Assembly: GCA_041394885.1 (NCBI GenBank)
Contig: JAWKHI010000040.1
Location: forward strand, 6,281 to 70,280
DNA from: DSOI01 sp041394885
Lineage (GTDB): Bacteria > Acidobacteriota > Terriglobia > Bryobacterales > Bryobacteraceae
Direction of reading: 5' to 3'
DNA length: 64,000 nucleotides
Shown piece by piece: positions 1-8,471 of this stretch. Both the position numbers and the translations under genes were made by a program. How positions within the stretch are numbered: the stretch's first letter is position 1; every line of letters begins with the position of its first letter. The notes beneath the pieces are model-generated. The model made no database searches. It saw only the letters and a program-made list of their open reading frames with translations, and had not been told where the DNA came from.

Positions 1-1
1 G

Positions 2-1282
2 GTCTTGTTGGGCGCGGCCTTGCTGATGATTCCAATCCTTGCGCCCACCCGGGCGTCGGCTGACGGCGATCCTTTCGCGGAACCGATGGCGGCGTGGCGG
101 TTCCTATCGGATCCGGGACAGACGCTGTCGCGCCTGCTGCGATCGTTCCGGCGGATGGGCGTTGCCGTTCCGGCGCCGTCTTCGGATGGTTCCGGACAGG
201 CCGCCGCGGAGTTTACCGGCGCGATCCCGCCCGCACCGGCGCTGCTTCCCGACATCGTGTTGTGGCACGCCGAGTCCACCATCGATCCGCGGCTGATCGC
301 GGCCTGCGATGCACCGCAATGCGAGAGCCGCGTGTTCGCCCCGGGCGCGGATAGCGCCTCGGCGGGCTTGCTGGCCACTCACATCTTCGGCGGCTTCAGC
401 TGCACCTCCGAATTCGCCGTTCTGACCGGGCTCGATCACCGGACTTTCGGCCCCGGCGGAATCTATTCGCACATCACACTGGCGCCGCGCGTCCGGAGTT
501 CACTGCCGCGTGCGCTTAGGGCTCTCGGTTACCGCACGCTCGCTCTTTATCCCACCGAAAAGCACTTTCTCAACGCGGCCGAGGCTTACCGCCACTACGG
601 GTTCGAAGAATTCCTGGCGGCTTCCGATCTCGGCCTGCCTCCGGATCCATGGCTGGTCACCGATGAGATGATGCGAAGCCACCTCATCCGGCTGATACCG
701 CCCGCCGCGCGGGGCCCACGGCCTGTTTTCGTCTACGTGCTGACGCAGTATCAGCATGAGCCGCACGATCAGCCGCTGGCAGCGCTTCCCGAGCCCTATC
801 GTTCACTGCGGTTCCCGGCCCTCGCGCCGGCGGCGTCGGTGAGCTTGGCGAACTACCTCTACCGGCTGCAACTGACCGAGGCGGCGCTCGACGCCGTGGC
901 CGCCGACTATTTACACGCACCGGGCGCTCGGCCCACCATGCTGGTCCGCTACGGCGATCATCAGCCGACGCTCGACGGGGCGATGCCGGGGATGGCCAAG
1001 CGCGGGTTGGATTCCGTCCCTGGGGCGCTGCGCGACTTCATCGCGAGCTACCGCATCGATACTAACTTCGCGCCTGCGGTCCGCGAGTCGCACGCCTACC
1101 TCGACATCGCGCTGCTGCCGTCGCTGATGCTGGACACGGCGGCGCTGCCGGGCGGGGCGTACTTTCTGGCCTCGTCGCGTCTGCGGCGGCTGTGCGACGG
1201 CCGCTATCTCGATTGTCCGGATTCATCGCGGGTGGCGCGTTACCACGACTACGTGTTTCACCATCTCGAGGCGATTCGCTGA
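2..1282 (+). CDS. LTA synthase/sulfatase-like phosphotransferase, C-terminal part
   Basis: The frame is open at the left edge, so the N-terminus, probably the usual membrane domain, lies outside the window; the internal TTG at position 5 is unlikely to be the start. The visible 425 residues look like the extracytoplasmic alkaline-phosphatase-fold domain of the LTA synthase/phosphoglycerol transferase/sulfatase superfamily. Seen are PDIVLWHAES (the first metal-binding strand), GGFSCTSEFAVLTGLD around the usual Ser/Thr nucleophile, QYQHEPHD and RYGDHQP (metal-binding Asp-His). Members transfer phosphoglycerol or phosphoethanolamine to glycans or lipids outside the cytoplasmic membrane. The substrate cannot be told. 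The stop lies 5 nt before the symporter start, so the two genes are probably cotranscribed. Confidence 0.72.
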   Translation, partial: VLLGAALLMIPILAPTRASADGDPFAEPMAAWRFLSDPGQTLSRLLRSFRRMGVAVPAPSSDGSGQAAAEFTGAIPPAPALLPDIVLWHAESTIDPRLIAACDAPQCESRVFAPGADSASAGLLATHIFGGFSCTSEFAVLTGLDHRTFGPGGIYSHITLAPRVRSSLPRALRALGYRTLALYPTEKHFLNAAEAYRHYGFEEFLAASDLGLPPDPWLVTDEMMRSHLIRLIPPAARGPRPVFVYVLTQYQHEPHDQPLAALPEPYRSLRFPALAPAASVSLANYLYRLQLTEAALDAVAADYLHAPGARPTMLVRYGDHQPTLDGAMPGMAKRGLDSVPGALRDFIASYRIDTNFAPAVRESHAYLDIALLPSLMLDTAALPGGAYFLASSRLRRLCDGRYLDCPDSSRVARYHDYVFHHLEAIR

Positions 1283-1287
1283 CCCCG

Positions 1288-2505
1288 ATGCGATTTCTCA
1301 ATCCAGCCACGCTCCCCAAATGGATGCTCGCGAGCCTCGCCCTCGGCCTCGGGTTCGGATTGCTGTTTCCCGATCTATCGAGGCCGCTGGCGCCGATCGC
1401 GGAGATCTTCTTGCGGTTGCTGCGCGCGATCATCGCGCCACTGCTGTTCGGGATCCTGGTGACGGCGCTCGCGTCGTCGGGCGATCTACGCGCGCTCGGG
1501 CGCCTGGGCCTTCGGGCCGCGATCTTCTTCGAAGCGGCCACGACGGTCGCGTTGCTGCTGGGCTGGGGCGTGATCTCGATCCTGCGGCCGGGAGACGGGG
1601 TGGCACTGCACACCGCCGCCGCGCCGCCCGCGGCCGGGACGCCACCCTCGGTGGCGTCGATCATCGTGAACGCGTTCCCGACGAGCATTCTGGATGCAAT
1701 GGCCCGCGGCGACGTGCTCCAGATCGTGGTCTTCTGCCTGTTGTTCGGTGCGGCGGCCGCGGCGATCGGGGAAAAGGCCGGGCCGTTGCTGCGTTTCGCC
1801 GAATCGATCGCGGCGGTTTCGTTCCAGTTCACTCGATTCCTGATGTATCTGGCCCCGGCGGCCATCTTCGCGGCCATCGCATCGACGACGGCGGAAAACG
1901 GGCTCCAGGTACTTTCCGGGCTAGGGCGCTTCGTCGCGGCGTCCTGGCTGGCGCAGTTGGCGTACGTGGCGTTGGTGTTGACACCGCTGCTGCTGGCGGC
2001 CGGCGCGAACCTGCGCCGCTTCTGGGCCTACGCGCGGGAGCCGTTTCTCATCGCCTTCGGCACCACCTCTTCCGCGGCCGCGATTCCGTCCGCCCTCGAG
2101 AACATGGAGGCGTACGGCGTGCCGCGGCGAATACTCGGGTTCGTGATGCCGGTGGGCCTCAGCTTCAATCTCGCCGGCAGCACCATTCACCTGGTGATGG
2201 CGACCTTCTTCGTGGCGCAGGCCGGAGGCGTGGCGCTGACCATGACGCAGCAACTGCTGATCCTGCTGACGCTGAAACTCACGAGCAAGGGCGTGGCGGG
2301 AATCCCGCGGGCGAACTTCGTCATCCTGGCCGGGCTGTTCGAATCGTTCCAGCTCCCGCGCGAGGGGCTGGCGCTGCTGCTGGGCGTGGACGCGATTATC
2401 GACATGGTACGAACGGGGGTGAATGTGCTGGGCCACTGCGCGGGTCCGGTGGTGCTCGCGAAGTGGGAAGAGCGTGATGGGCCCGTTGTGACAGGCCCGG
2501 AATGA
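1288..2505 (+). CDS. Sodium/dicarboxylate symporter (DAACS/SDF family)
   Basis: 405-residue polytopic membrane protein of the dicarboxylate/amino acid:cation symporter family (GltP/DctA-like), which imports C4-dicarboxylates or acidic amino acids with Na+ or H+. Support comes from repeated hydrophobic helices and the family's C-terminal signature, seen here as TTSSAAAIPSALENMEAYGV (serine-rich hairpin), then FVMPVGLSFNLAGSTIHL in place of the common PLGATINMDGT, and a late D-x3-DMVRTGVNVLG segment matching the substrate-binding helix. The start is the ATG 5 nt after the previous stop; the frame extends further upstream but only through the preceding gene. The Asn-Met-Asp-Gly motif is changed to Asn-Leu-Ala-Gly, so cation or substrate preference may differ from E. 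coli relatives. Confidence 0.85.
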   Translation: MRFLNPATLPKWMLASLALGLGFGLLFPDLSRPLAPIAEIFLRLLRAIIAPLLFGILVTALASSGDLRALGRLGLRAAIFFEAATTVALLLGWGVISILRPGDGVALHTAAAPPAAGTPPSVASIIVNAFPTSILDAMARGDVLQIVVFCLLFGAAAAAIGEKAGPLLRFAESIAAVSFQFTRFLMYLAPAAIFAAIASTTAENGLQVLSGLGRFVAASWLAQLAYVALVLTPLLLAAGANLRRFWAYAREPFLIAFGTTSSAAAIPSALENMEAYGVPRRILGFVMPVGLSFNLAGSTIHLVMATFFVAQAGGVALTMTQQLLILLTLKLTSKGVAGIPRANFVILAGLFESFQLPREGLALLLGVDAIIDMVRTGVNVLGHCAGPVVLAKWEERDGPVVTGPE

Positions 2506-2539
2506 GCGGATTGGTGAGATAGCGGAAGGCGTCTGGAGG

Positions 2540-2918
2540 AACGGCGGAGGGGGCGGTGTGCCGCCGGGCGGACCATATCGCAAGGGCGAGAGCGAAGACG
2601 AGATCGTCATGCGCGGTGGTGCCGGACGACTCGAGCAAAGACAGTCCCGGGCGAGTTTCTTACTGTATGGGGAGTCGCCGGCGATATCGAGCTCAAAGTA
2701 AGTCCAGCCGCGGCACGGAACAGTAGGGTTTCCCTGTGTTCCTTGTGGGCTTCGTTACCGCCGGTGATGACGAGGCGGGCGGCGTAGTTTACGATGGACT
2801 CGAAGTCGGTATGAAGCGGGATGCGGTCAATGTGGCGCAGTCGGTAGTGGGACTCGGTCTTTCGTTCACAGGTGACACGGTCGACCTCGGCGGAGAAAAC
2901 GGTGAGGAGTTCCTTGCA
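2540..2918 (-). pseudogene. Fossil of a phage-terminase-like protein, C-terminal part
   Basis: Reading the minus strand across frames gives a coherent C-terminal piece of a large-terminase-like protein. In one frame (about 2918-2700) I read VDRVTCERKTESHYRLRHID followed by RIPLHTDFESIVNYAARLV; a second frame (about 2638-2560) holds AHDDLVFALALAIWSARR, the acidic C-terminal motif typical of these RNase H-fold proteins. The parts between are lost or frameshifted and no start is present. The family assignment rests on memory of similar chromosomal 'putative large terminase' proteins in acidobacteria and is moderate. The flanking stretch 2919-3259 is AT-richer than the rest of the window and contains no gene I can support. 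The plus-strand frame at 2736-3494 is an antisense shadow. Confidence 0.45.
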
Positions 2919-3259
2919 ATAGATTACTTAGAGTTTGGGTGGCTAGATCTCGCTGAATGTTTCAGCGAACCCACAGCGATGTTGTATCAGCTCCATAGGA
3001 GTATGTTACTCAATAATAGAGTTTTGACCATCCATAGACGGATGAACCGCCTTCGAGCCGCCTTTGGCGGTCCTCCGGCAGGTAACCGACGCCGGCCAAG
3101 GCAAAAAACAGGAATGAACCGAACGCAACCGGCGGCGGCGCGACAGAATTCGACAAATCTCGACACTCCCACCGAATTCGTGGCCGGTCAGCCGAAAGTC
3201 CCGAGATCGAAAAATGACGAAACGAACCCGCCGCCGCCGGACGTCACCGGGTCGGCGCG

Positions 3260-3970
3260 CTACTTAACACGCCGGATCGCGATCCGCGCCGCCGGATTGC
3301 GCCAATCCCGCATCGACGCATTCATATTGCCGATACCATGGATGCCCGCGTGGATCGTCACATTGCCTTCGCCCTCGTTCACGGACGCGCCCCCGCCGTC
3401 GCCGCTCGCGTTGGACGGCGTGATGCATTCCATGAAACCCGGTCCGGGGATGGACGCACACATTTCGTCATTGCGCTCGGTGCCGGCATCGTAAACCGGC
3501 GACAGTACCACGACGGTCTCCTTGCCTTTCGGGATCTCGGCTGAGTTGGCGGCCATGAACCCATCGTTGGTGGGGATGAGCATCGCCGCTACGCTGATCC
3601 GGTCGCATTTGCCGCCCCCTTCCACGTTCACCGTCACCGTGCTGCCGGGGGCGATCAGGCGCGACGCTGGCGGCGGCGTCGGCGAGTTGGCCACACCGCA
3701 AACCGCGGGGTTAGCGCTCAGCAGCTCGGCAAAGGGTCCGAAATTGCCCTCTTCAGCAAGGGCCTTCAACTGCGCGCTCGCCGGGGCGCCCAATGCAAAC
3801 AGGCTCACGCTGGAATCGTGACTCACCACGAAAAGCGGCGTGAACCGCTGGCCGCGGGTAAGGTTCGTCACTCGAACCTCGTACGTACCAGCGGTGTCAT
3901 CCTGAGCGAAAAGGAGCGCGAAGGGCGCGAGCGCGGCAATAGCGAGTGCTTTTTTCAGCATATCGGTCAT
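3260..3970 (-). CDS. Secreted spondin-domain protein
   Basis: 236 residues with a signal peptide (about 1-22, ending LLFAQ). The body matches bacterial spondin_N-like proteins: YEVRVTNLTRGQRFTPLFVV near residue 30, a central ALAEEGNFGPFAELL segment, a GSTVTVNV strand, and a C-terminal VHAGIHG-like piece (VTIHAGIHGIG) before DWRNPAARIAI. Bacterial members are exported proteins of unknown biochemical role, often found with surface or biofilm proteins. It is a single gene on minus; its nearest neighbour in the same direction, at 4093-4872, is another secreted protein but 122 nt separate them. Function is not predicted beyond export and a beta-sandwich fold. Confidence 0.68.
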   Translation of the reverse strand: MTDMLKKALAIAALAPFALLFAQDDTAGTYEVRVTNLTRGQRFTPLFVVSHDSSVSLFALGAPASAQLKALAEEGNFGPFAELLSANPAVCGVANSPTPPPASRLIAPGSTVTVNVEGGGKCDRISVAAMLIPTNDGFMAANSAEIPKGKETVVVLSPVYDAGTERNDEMCASIPGPGFMECITPSNASGDGGGASVNEGEGNVTIHAGIHGIGNMNASMRDWRNPAARIAIRRVK

Positions 3971-4092
3971 ATCTCCTGCGGAATGTGTGACTGGCCAGTC
4001 ATTCGTTCCGTCGGTGACGTTGAGGAGAATCCCCCTCCGCGAGCAGTCAGTTTACGACCGTAACTTTTCGCCAGCCCGGGCCCCGCCGTCCG

Positions 4093-4872
4093 CTACGGCG
4101 CAGCCTCGACAACCACATCGGCCGGACTCGCGTCGTCCCCAACGGCGATCCGAATCGTCGGTCTCGCGCCCACTAGCGAAGGCAGCACCAAGTTGATCTG
4201 ATACAACCCGGCAAAGCCCGGCGCAGCACCGGCATAGAGGATCGCTTCCCGTGGAACGGACGCGCCGTCGATCCAAAGCCGGAACTCACCCGCTCTCGCG
4301 ATCCATGCCGCCGTCCGCGCCAATTGTCCCGGCGGAAGCGGCGGCGAGAGTTCGCCCAGTCCCGTCGCGTAAAGGACGATCGTTTCCCCCGGACGCGCCC
4401 GGCGCTCCGCGGTGATCAGCGAACCGTCCGGACGCGTCGCGATGGCAACGCGGCCTTCCATCTGAAACAGAGCAGGCGCCGCCGGACGCAGTACGATCGG
4501 CACTTCGGGTCCGGACCGGCCGTCCAACGCCAGCCGCAGGCGGGCCGGCCCCGCCGGAAGGTCCGCCGGCAGCAACAGATTCACTTGCGTCGGCGAGACG
4601 TAGTAGATGGCCGCCGGCATGTTCGCCACGTAGACGCGGACTCCGCTGCCCGTCAACACCGTCGGCAATTGGTTCGCGCGTATGTCGGAATCGCGCAGCG
4701 CCCGGACGCCGTATGCCAAGCCCTGCCCGTAGAGCGTCACGATCGTGTTGGGCGCCACCGCGCCCGATTCGGAGCTGGCCGCGTTCACCAGGCTGGACGG
4801 GACGTACGCCGGATTGTCGAGCCGGCGTGGCGCATCGGCGGCCAGCATCGCCAGCATCGCGAGAAATAGCAT
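4093..4872 (-). CDS. Secreted protein with TIGR03437-type C-terminal domain
   Basis: 259 residues beginning with a hydrophobic leader (MLFLAMLAMLAADA). It carries two related beta-rich modules. The first contains VAPNTIVTLYGQGL and VNLLLPADLPAG; the second contains RPGETIVLYATGLGELSPPLPPG and ends with ILYAGAAPGFAGLYQINLVL, the hallmark of the Solibacter uncharacterised C-terminal domain (TIGR03437-like). These domains are massively expanded in Solibacter-type acidobacteria on exported proteins and resemble IPT/TIG or bacterial Ig folds; their role is unknown, perhaps adhesion. Here the domain makes up nearly the whole protein. The same domain occurs at 38435-40186. Confidence 0.72.
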   Translation of the reverse strand: MLFLAMLAMLAADAPRRLDNPAYVPSSLVNAASSESGAVAPNTIVTLYGQGLAYGVRALRDSDIRANQLPTVLTGSGVRVYVANMPAAIYYVSPTQVNLLLPADLPAGPARLRLALDGRSGPEVPIVLRPAAPALFQMEGRVAIATRPDGSLITAERRARPGETIVLYATGLGELSPPLPPGQLARTAAWIARAGEFRLWIDGASVPREAILYAGAAPGFAGLYQINLVLPSLVGARPTIRIAVGDDASPADVVVEAAP

Positions 4873-4931
4873 CTAGGAAAAGAAGTGGTCCGCTCCAGGA
4901 AAAAATATCGGGCGGTTTTCGAGATGGATGA

Positions 4932-5381
4932 CTACGAGCGGGGCGAGCCCAAATACCCGATCCAGTAATCTTCGCCCCGGCCATCGAACTCCGCGTGCCA
5001 TACGTTCCGGAATTCGTGCTCCAACCGCCTCTGGCGATCGCGCAGCCATGCCGCGAACTCGCGATGATCCGCGGCAGCTCCTGACTGCAGCGTGGCCTCG
5101 CAATCGTTGCCGTCACCGAGCACCGTTTGCACCCGCCGTACCGCCGCGATCCGCTCGTCGATGCCGTCGTCGTAAAACTCGCGGAAGATCTCGAGCGTAT
5201 AGCGGAATCGCTTCGAGATCAGACGGAACCGGTGCATCTCCGCCCACGTGCACTCCGGGTTCACCGCGGCCCGCCCCCCGCGCAGATAGTCGCGCGCCAA
5301 AGGGGGAAGCAATGCCCCGGCGTTTTCCCCGGGCGTCGCCGACCGGTTCCACCCCTTCGTCATTTTGCCTGGCGAGCCCAT
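4932..5381 (-). CDS. CHAD domain protein, C-terminal half
   Basis: 149 residues from an ATG whose A is also the last base of the upstream TGA (TGATG). It holds the second half of a CHAD domain: WAEMHRFRLISKRFRYTLEI near the middle, the conserved basic helix of the second repeat, then VQTVLGDGNDCEATL and a C-terminal helical tail. CHAD domains are histidine-rich helical bundles that bind inorganic polyphosphate. A full CHAD domain normally sits in one 250-300-residue chain; here it is divided exactly between its two internal repeats. It may be a naturally split, translationally coupled pair or a single gene broken by a frameshift (see finding). Confidence 0.62.
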   Translation of the reverse strand: MGSPGKMTKGWNRSATPGENAGALLPPLARDYLRGGRAAVNPECTWAEMHRFRLISKRFRYTLEIFREFYDDGIDERIAAVRRVQTVLGDGNDCEATLQSGAAADHREFAAWLRDRQRRLEHEFRNVWHAEFDGRGEDYWIGYLGSPRS

Positions 5382-5746
5382 CAAACCGAGCCCGCCTGCA
5401 GGATGCGCAGCCGTAGAACGCCCGTATCCCGCGCTCGCTTCCGGCGCATCTCCTCGCGCAACTCCAACACGTCCGCGCAGCCCGATTCCGCCAGCAGCAT
5501 CATCGCGATATCGCCGTCGCGCACCCCGCCCGCCGCCTTCAACACCGGCGCCAGCCGCTGCTTCAGCATCCGCGTCCGCGCAATTCCATAGACTTCGCCG
5601 AATAACCGCAGCGCCTGCTGCAGCCGCCGGATCGAGACCCGCAGGTCGTGCACCGGATCCTCCGATGGGTCCGACAGCGTGCGCCCGAGTTCGGTCCTAA
5701 CGCGCGCCAATCGCATTTCCACTTGCGCCAGTGCGAATTCGTCCAT
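5381..5746 (-). CDS. CHAD domain protein, N-terminal half
   Basis: 121 residues from ATG at 5746 (MDEFALAQ); the frame is open further up to 5809 but that would run into the terminator hairpin of the preceding gene. It contains DPVHDLRVSIRRLQQALRLF, the signature of the first CHAD repeat with its conserved His and Arg residues, followed by LAPVLKAAGGVRDGDIAMML, matching the family's 'G-x-x-R-D-x-D' segment. It should bind polyphosphate only together with the downstream half. The two frames differ, and the TGA/ATG junction favours reinitiation. No partner enzyme such as a polyphosphate kinase or CYTH domain is adjacent. Confidence 0.6.
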   Translation of the reverse strand: MDEFALAQVEMRLARVRTELGRTLSDPSEDPVHDLRVSIRRLQQALRLFGEVYGIARTRMLKQRLAPVLKAAGGVRDGDIAMMLLAESGCADVLELREEMRRKRARDTGVLRLRILQAGSV

Positions 5747-5807
5747 TCCGGTTCCAGTGTATCTCTCCGGCGCCGGCTCGCGGCCAAAACCGAATGCCGG
5801 CAAACGC

Positions 5808-5845
5808 AAAAAACCGGCGCGGACCCTGGTAAGGGACCGCGCCGG
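5808..5845 (-). terminator. Rho-independent terminator after the coiled-coil membrane protein
   Basis: Perfect 9-bp stem CCGGCGCGG/CCGCGCCGG (5814-5822 with 5837-5845), extended inward by CCCT/AGGG and closed by a small loop. On the minus strand it is followed by six T residues (A-run 5808-5813 on plus). It lies 35 nt past the stop of the gene ending at 5881, so it ends that minus-strand transcript and separates it from the CHAD pair. Confidence 0.85.
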
Positions 5846-5880
5846 AGTAGAGGGTTGAGTCAGATGCGCGAACTGGTTGG

Positions 5881-6786
5881 TTAGCGGCGCGCCGAGATCA
5901 CTTTGGGCGTCGCCAGGTAACCCACGATCTTGTCCTTCGTCACTTCATTCACCACGATCTCGTAGGGCTGCCGGGCGCCGGCGACGTAGAACTGGACCGG
6001 CTCGTTGATGGTCTTGTCTTTCTTCTCCACGCGTTTGTCGTCGGCAATTACCTGCAGGTTGAACTTGTTGCGCTTGGTGTCGGCCTTCTTGAGCTGCATC
6101 GCAATCGTGCCCACCTTCACCATGCCGTTCTTCTTGGTGATGGCGAACTCGTGGTAGTTGCGCTCGCCAAGCTCGCGAAGTGCGGAGAGTTCCTTCGCGT
6201 TGGTGGCGATCAGTCCGCTCTGGACGCCCAGGTCACCGCGGACGCTCTTCAGATCGGCGATCGCGGCTTCGAGCTCGGACTTCGCCTTCTCCACTTCCGT
6301 CTTCACCGTGCCCACTTCGGTCGAAACCTCGCCGACTCGCGCCGACGTTTCGTCATGCGCCTGCCGCACCGCGCCGATGGCTTCGTCCACACGTGCCTGC
6401 GCCAGTTTGTTTTCGGCGGCCAGAGTGTTCACCAGTTCCTCGGCCTTGCGCGCCACTCGATCGGCATTGGCGCGCGCCTGTTGCGCGGCGATGCTCGTGG
6501 CTTTCTGCGATTGCGACTGCGCCTGCGCCAGTTGCTGGTTCAGTTCCTCGATCGAGCGCTGCGCTTCGGTCGCGTAGGTCGAATGCGTCTGCTTCAACTC
6601 GTTCAGCTCAACGGCCGTCGAGTTGCGCATATTCGACATCTGCGCTTCCATGGTGCTGCTGCGCCAGAACAGAAATCCGTTGGCCGCGACGAGTGCGACG
6701 ATCACGCCGCCGGCTGCGAAAAGTTTCCAACTCGTCGAGGATTGCTCAGACGCGTTAGACGTGGTTACGTTCTTGTAGGTTTCCAT
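5881..6786 (-). CDS. Membrane-anchored coiled-coil protein of unknown function
   Basis: 301 residues from ATG at 6786, chosen because GGGAG lies about 8 nt upstream; the frame is open to 6840. A single membrane helix (about residues 19-40, KLFAAGGVIVALVAANGFLF) is followed by a long heptad-rich region (about 50-200) rich in Ala, Glu, Gln and Lys, with repeated EV-T-EVEKAKSEL patterns, typical of a parallel coiled coil. The last 90 residues form a compact domain (NYHEFAITKKNGMVKVG ... EIVVNEVTKDKIVGYLATPK) containing beta strands. I do not recognise the family by name; similar proteins occur in acidobacteria. It could be a periplasmic spacer or envelope scaffold. It is monocistronic with its own terminator. 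Confidence 0.6.
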   Translation of the reverse strand: METYKNVTTSNASEQSSTSWKLFAAGGVIVALVAANGFLFWRSSTMEAQMSNMRNSTAVELNELKQTHSTYATEAQRSIEELNQQLAQAQSQSQKATSIAAQQARANADRVARKAEELVNTLAAENKLAQARVDEAIGAVRQAHDETSARVGEVSTEVGTVKTEVEKAKSELEAAIADLKSVRGDLGVQSGLIATNAKELSALRELGERNYHEFAITKKNGMVKVGTIAMQLKKADTKRNKFNLQVIADDKRVEKKDKTINEPVQFYVAGARQPYEIVVNEVTKDKIVGYLATPKVISARR

Positions 6787-6906
6787 CGGTCGGTATCTCC
6801 CAGTTGCTCGAGAATCGGTTGCTTTTTTCAGCTTCCGCACTCACTGTATGCAAGCACCGTGCCAAACCCGGATACCGCCCGCAAAGCACACAAAACAAGC
6901 CAGAAG

Positions 6907-7260
6907 CTAAGTCCAGATACCCGCCAAATCCAGCCGCTCCCCGATTTCCGTGTAAGTTTTGCTACTGATACGATAAGCGCCCGTTGTAGGATTTACGCAA
7001 CCGCCTTTGATCGCCGCTACAAAATGTACTTCGCTGGCGGCTCCCACTCGCGCCCGTAGCCCGAGCGGCGACACTTCCCCGTCAACCGCAACCGCCAGGT
7101 TGGGCCGCAGCCGCTCGCCCTCTTGCAGCCGTGCGGCGATTCCTGGAAAGCGCTCCTCCAACGCTTCCACCACGGCGCGCACGGATTCCCCGGTCACCTC
7201 CACGCTCACCGCGCCTCCGGTCAGCGACTGCAGCAGCACGGGAATGAATACGGTGGCCAT
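6907..7260 (-). CDS. MoaD/ThiS-like ubiquitin-fold sulfur carrier with C-terminal extension
   Basis: 117 residues. Residues 1-87 form a beta-grasp small sulfur-carrier protein: MATVFIPVLLQSLTGG, VVEALEERFPGIAARL, then VHFVAAIKGG, ending in the Gly-Gly that is normally the extreme C-terminus and is adenylated and thiocarboxylated by a MoeB/ThiF-type enzyme for molybdopterin, thiamine or cysteine synthesis. Here Gly86-Gly87 is followed not by a stop but by TGC and 30 further residues (CVNPTTGAYRIS...). No E1-like enzyme or other molybdenum or sulfur gene is nearby. The tail must either be removed by a protease, as in some JAMM-linked carriers, or the protein is inactive after stop-codon loss. 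Confidence 0.68.
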   Translation of the reverse strand: MATVFIPVLLQSLTGGAVSVEVTGESVRAVVEALEERFPGIAARLQEGERLRPNLAVAVDGEVSPLGLRARVGAASEVHFVAAIKGGCVNPTTGAYRISSKTYTEIGERLDLAGIWT

Positions 7261-7269
7261 GGTTCCAAT

Positions 7270-8397
7270 CTATCGTGCGGGCCGAATCGATGCCGCCGCG
7301 CATCGATCCTCCATCGCCGACACTCGCAGCGGCAGCAGAAACGCGTCCACGGCAAGCCCAGACATGTCGTCGGTCGGCAGCCGCAGCCGTTCCCGTTTCG
7401 GATCCACCCAGACCCAGCGCGCACCGGGAACCTCCTTTGCCACGCGATCGAGCGGAATGCCGTCGCCGAGCATGGCATCGCGCGGCGACCATAGCATCGT
7501 CTGCTCTCGCCCGCGCCAACGCCATCGGCCCGAGAGCGGAAACATCGCCACCGAGTACACCTTTGCCCCCGCCTGTTCCAGACGCAGCGCAGCCGGCAAC
7601 CACACCTGGTCGCGGTTGGGCCCGCCATCCCCGCGCGGCGATTTCGAAACATGATCGGCGCCATACACCGCCATCACCGGCCCCGAAGCGCCCCGAGCTA
7701 CGTCCAGGAGATTGGCCGCCACCGCCGTCTCGCGGTCTTCGAGATAAGGGCTTCCCTTGCCGGGCCCGATCCCCACTTCGAAGCCTTCCCGCAGTGCGCC
7801 GATCGAATGCGCCACCGTGCGGAGTTCGCGCAGCATTGCCGGATCGCGGGCGCGCCCCCGCAGCGCCTCCACAACAGCCATGCCGCGCGCGGATATCGCG
7901 GACGCGGCCGGCAACCGGATCGCCGCCCCGCCGGGGATGCGTTTGCGCAGAGACGCGAGATGAGCGTGGATGGCCACCGCGGGAGAGTCGATGTCCACCA
8001 GATGGACACGGACGCGCTCGCCGCCCTTGCGGCCGCGGTTGAACTCGCGCAAAGCGTCCAGAATCCCGCTACGGAGGCAAAGCCCCGCGGGCAATGTTTC
8101 AGACGCGCCCTCCACATAGGCTCGCGCGAAGGGTTCATACACCGCGTCTTCCTCAATCGCGACCTCGCGCACGCCCGCTTCGCGATGCAACGCCTCGAGC
8201 CAACCCGCTTCGAACTCCGGATTGTCGGCGAGCCCGTGCATCTCCCCGATCATGTAGACGCGGTACACGGCATCGGGGGCGGGAATCGTGCCGGATCCCG
8301 CGCCCACCCAAACTCCCGGCCGAACCTGCGACGGGCCGCCGGCCAGCAGGCTGATGGCGAACAGCGCGCAGGCAACACGAATGGGCATGTGGTCCAT
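7270..8397 (-). CDS. Secreted erythromycin-esterase/ChaN-like hydrolase of unknown substrate
   Basis: 375 residues from ATG at 8397; a second ATG three codons on is equally possible. A signal peptide follows (IRVACALFAISLLAGG). The body shows YMIGEMHGLADNPEFEAGWL followed by REVAIEEDAVYEPFARAYVE, which resembles the Gly-Glu-x-His-Gly and acidic strand of the erythromycin-esterase-like/ChaN superfamily, and later VMAVYGADHVSKSP, a plausible second active-site loop with a His. Those enzymes use Glu and His residues in hydrolysis; some bind haem. Export argues against a cytoplasmic drug-inactivation role. The stop is 9 nt upstream of the MoaD-like gene, so both may be one transcript, but no functional link is obvious. 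Confidence 0.5.
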   Translation of the reverse strand: MDHMPIRVACALFAISLLAGGPSQVRPGVWVGAGSGTIPAPDAVYRVYMIGEMHGLADNPEFEAGWLEALHREAGVREVAIEEDAVYEPFARAYVEGASETLPAGLCLRSGILDALREFNRGRKGGERVRVHLVDIDSPAVAIHAHLASLRKRIPGGAAIRLPAASAISARGMAVVEALRGRARDPAMLRELRTVAHSIGALREGFEVGIGPGKGSPYLEDRETAVAANLLDVARGASGPVMAVYGADHVSKSPRGDGGPNRDQVWLPAALRLEQAGAKVYSVAMFPLSGRWRWRGREQTMLWSPRDAMLGDGIPLDRVAKEVPGARWVWVDPKRERLRLPTDDMSGLAVDAFLLPLRVSAMEDRCAAASIRPAR

Positions 8398-8471
8398 GGT
8401 AGGACACCGTCCGGACACACCGTCCGCGCGAGCTTGCATCGCAGGAGCCATCGCGGTACCCTCGTTTCGCC

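Noticed and set aside
2736..3494. 252-codon open frame on plus
   Set aside because: It overlaps the spondin-domain gene and is antisense to the terminase-like fossil; the sequence resembles no protein family.
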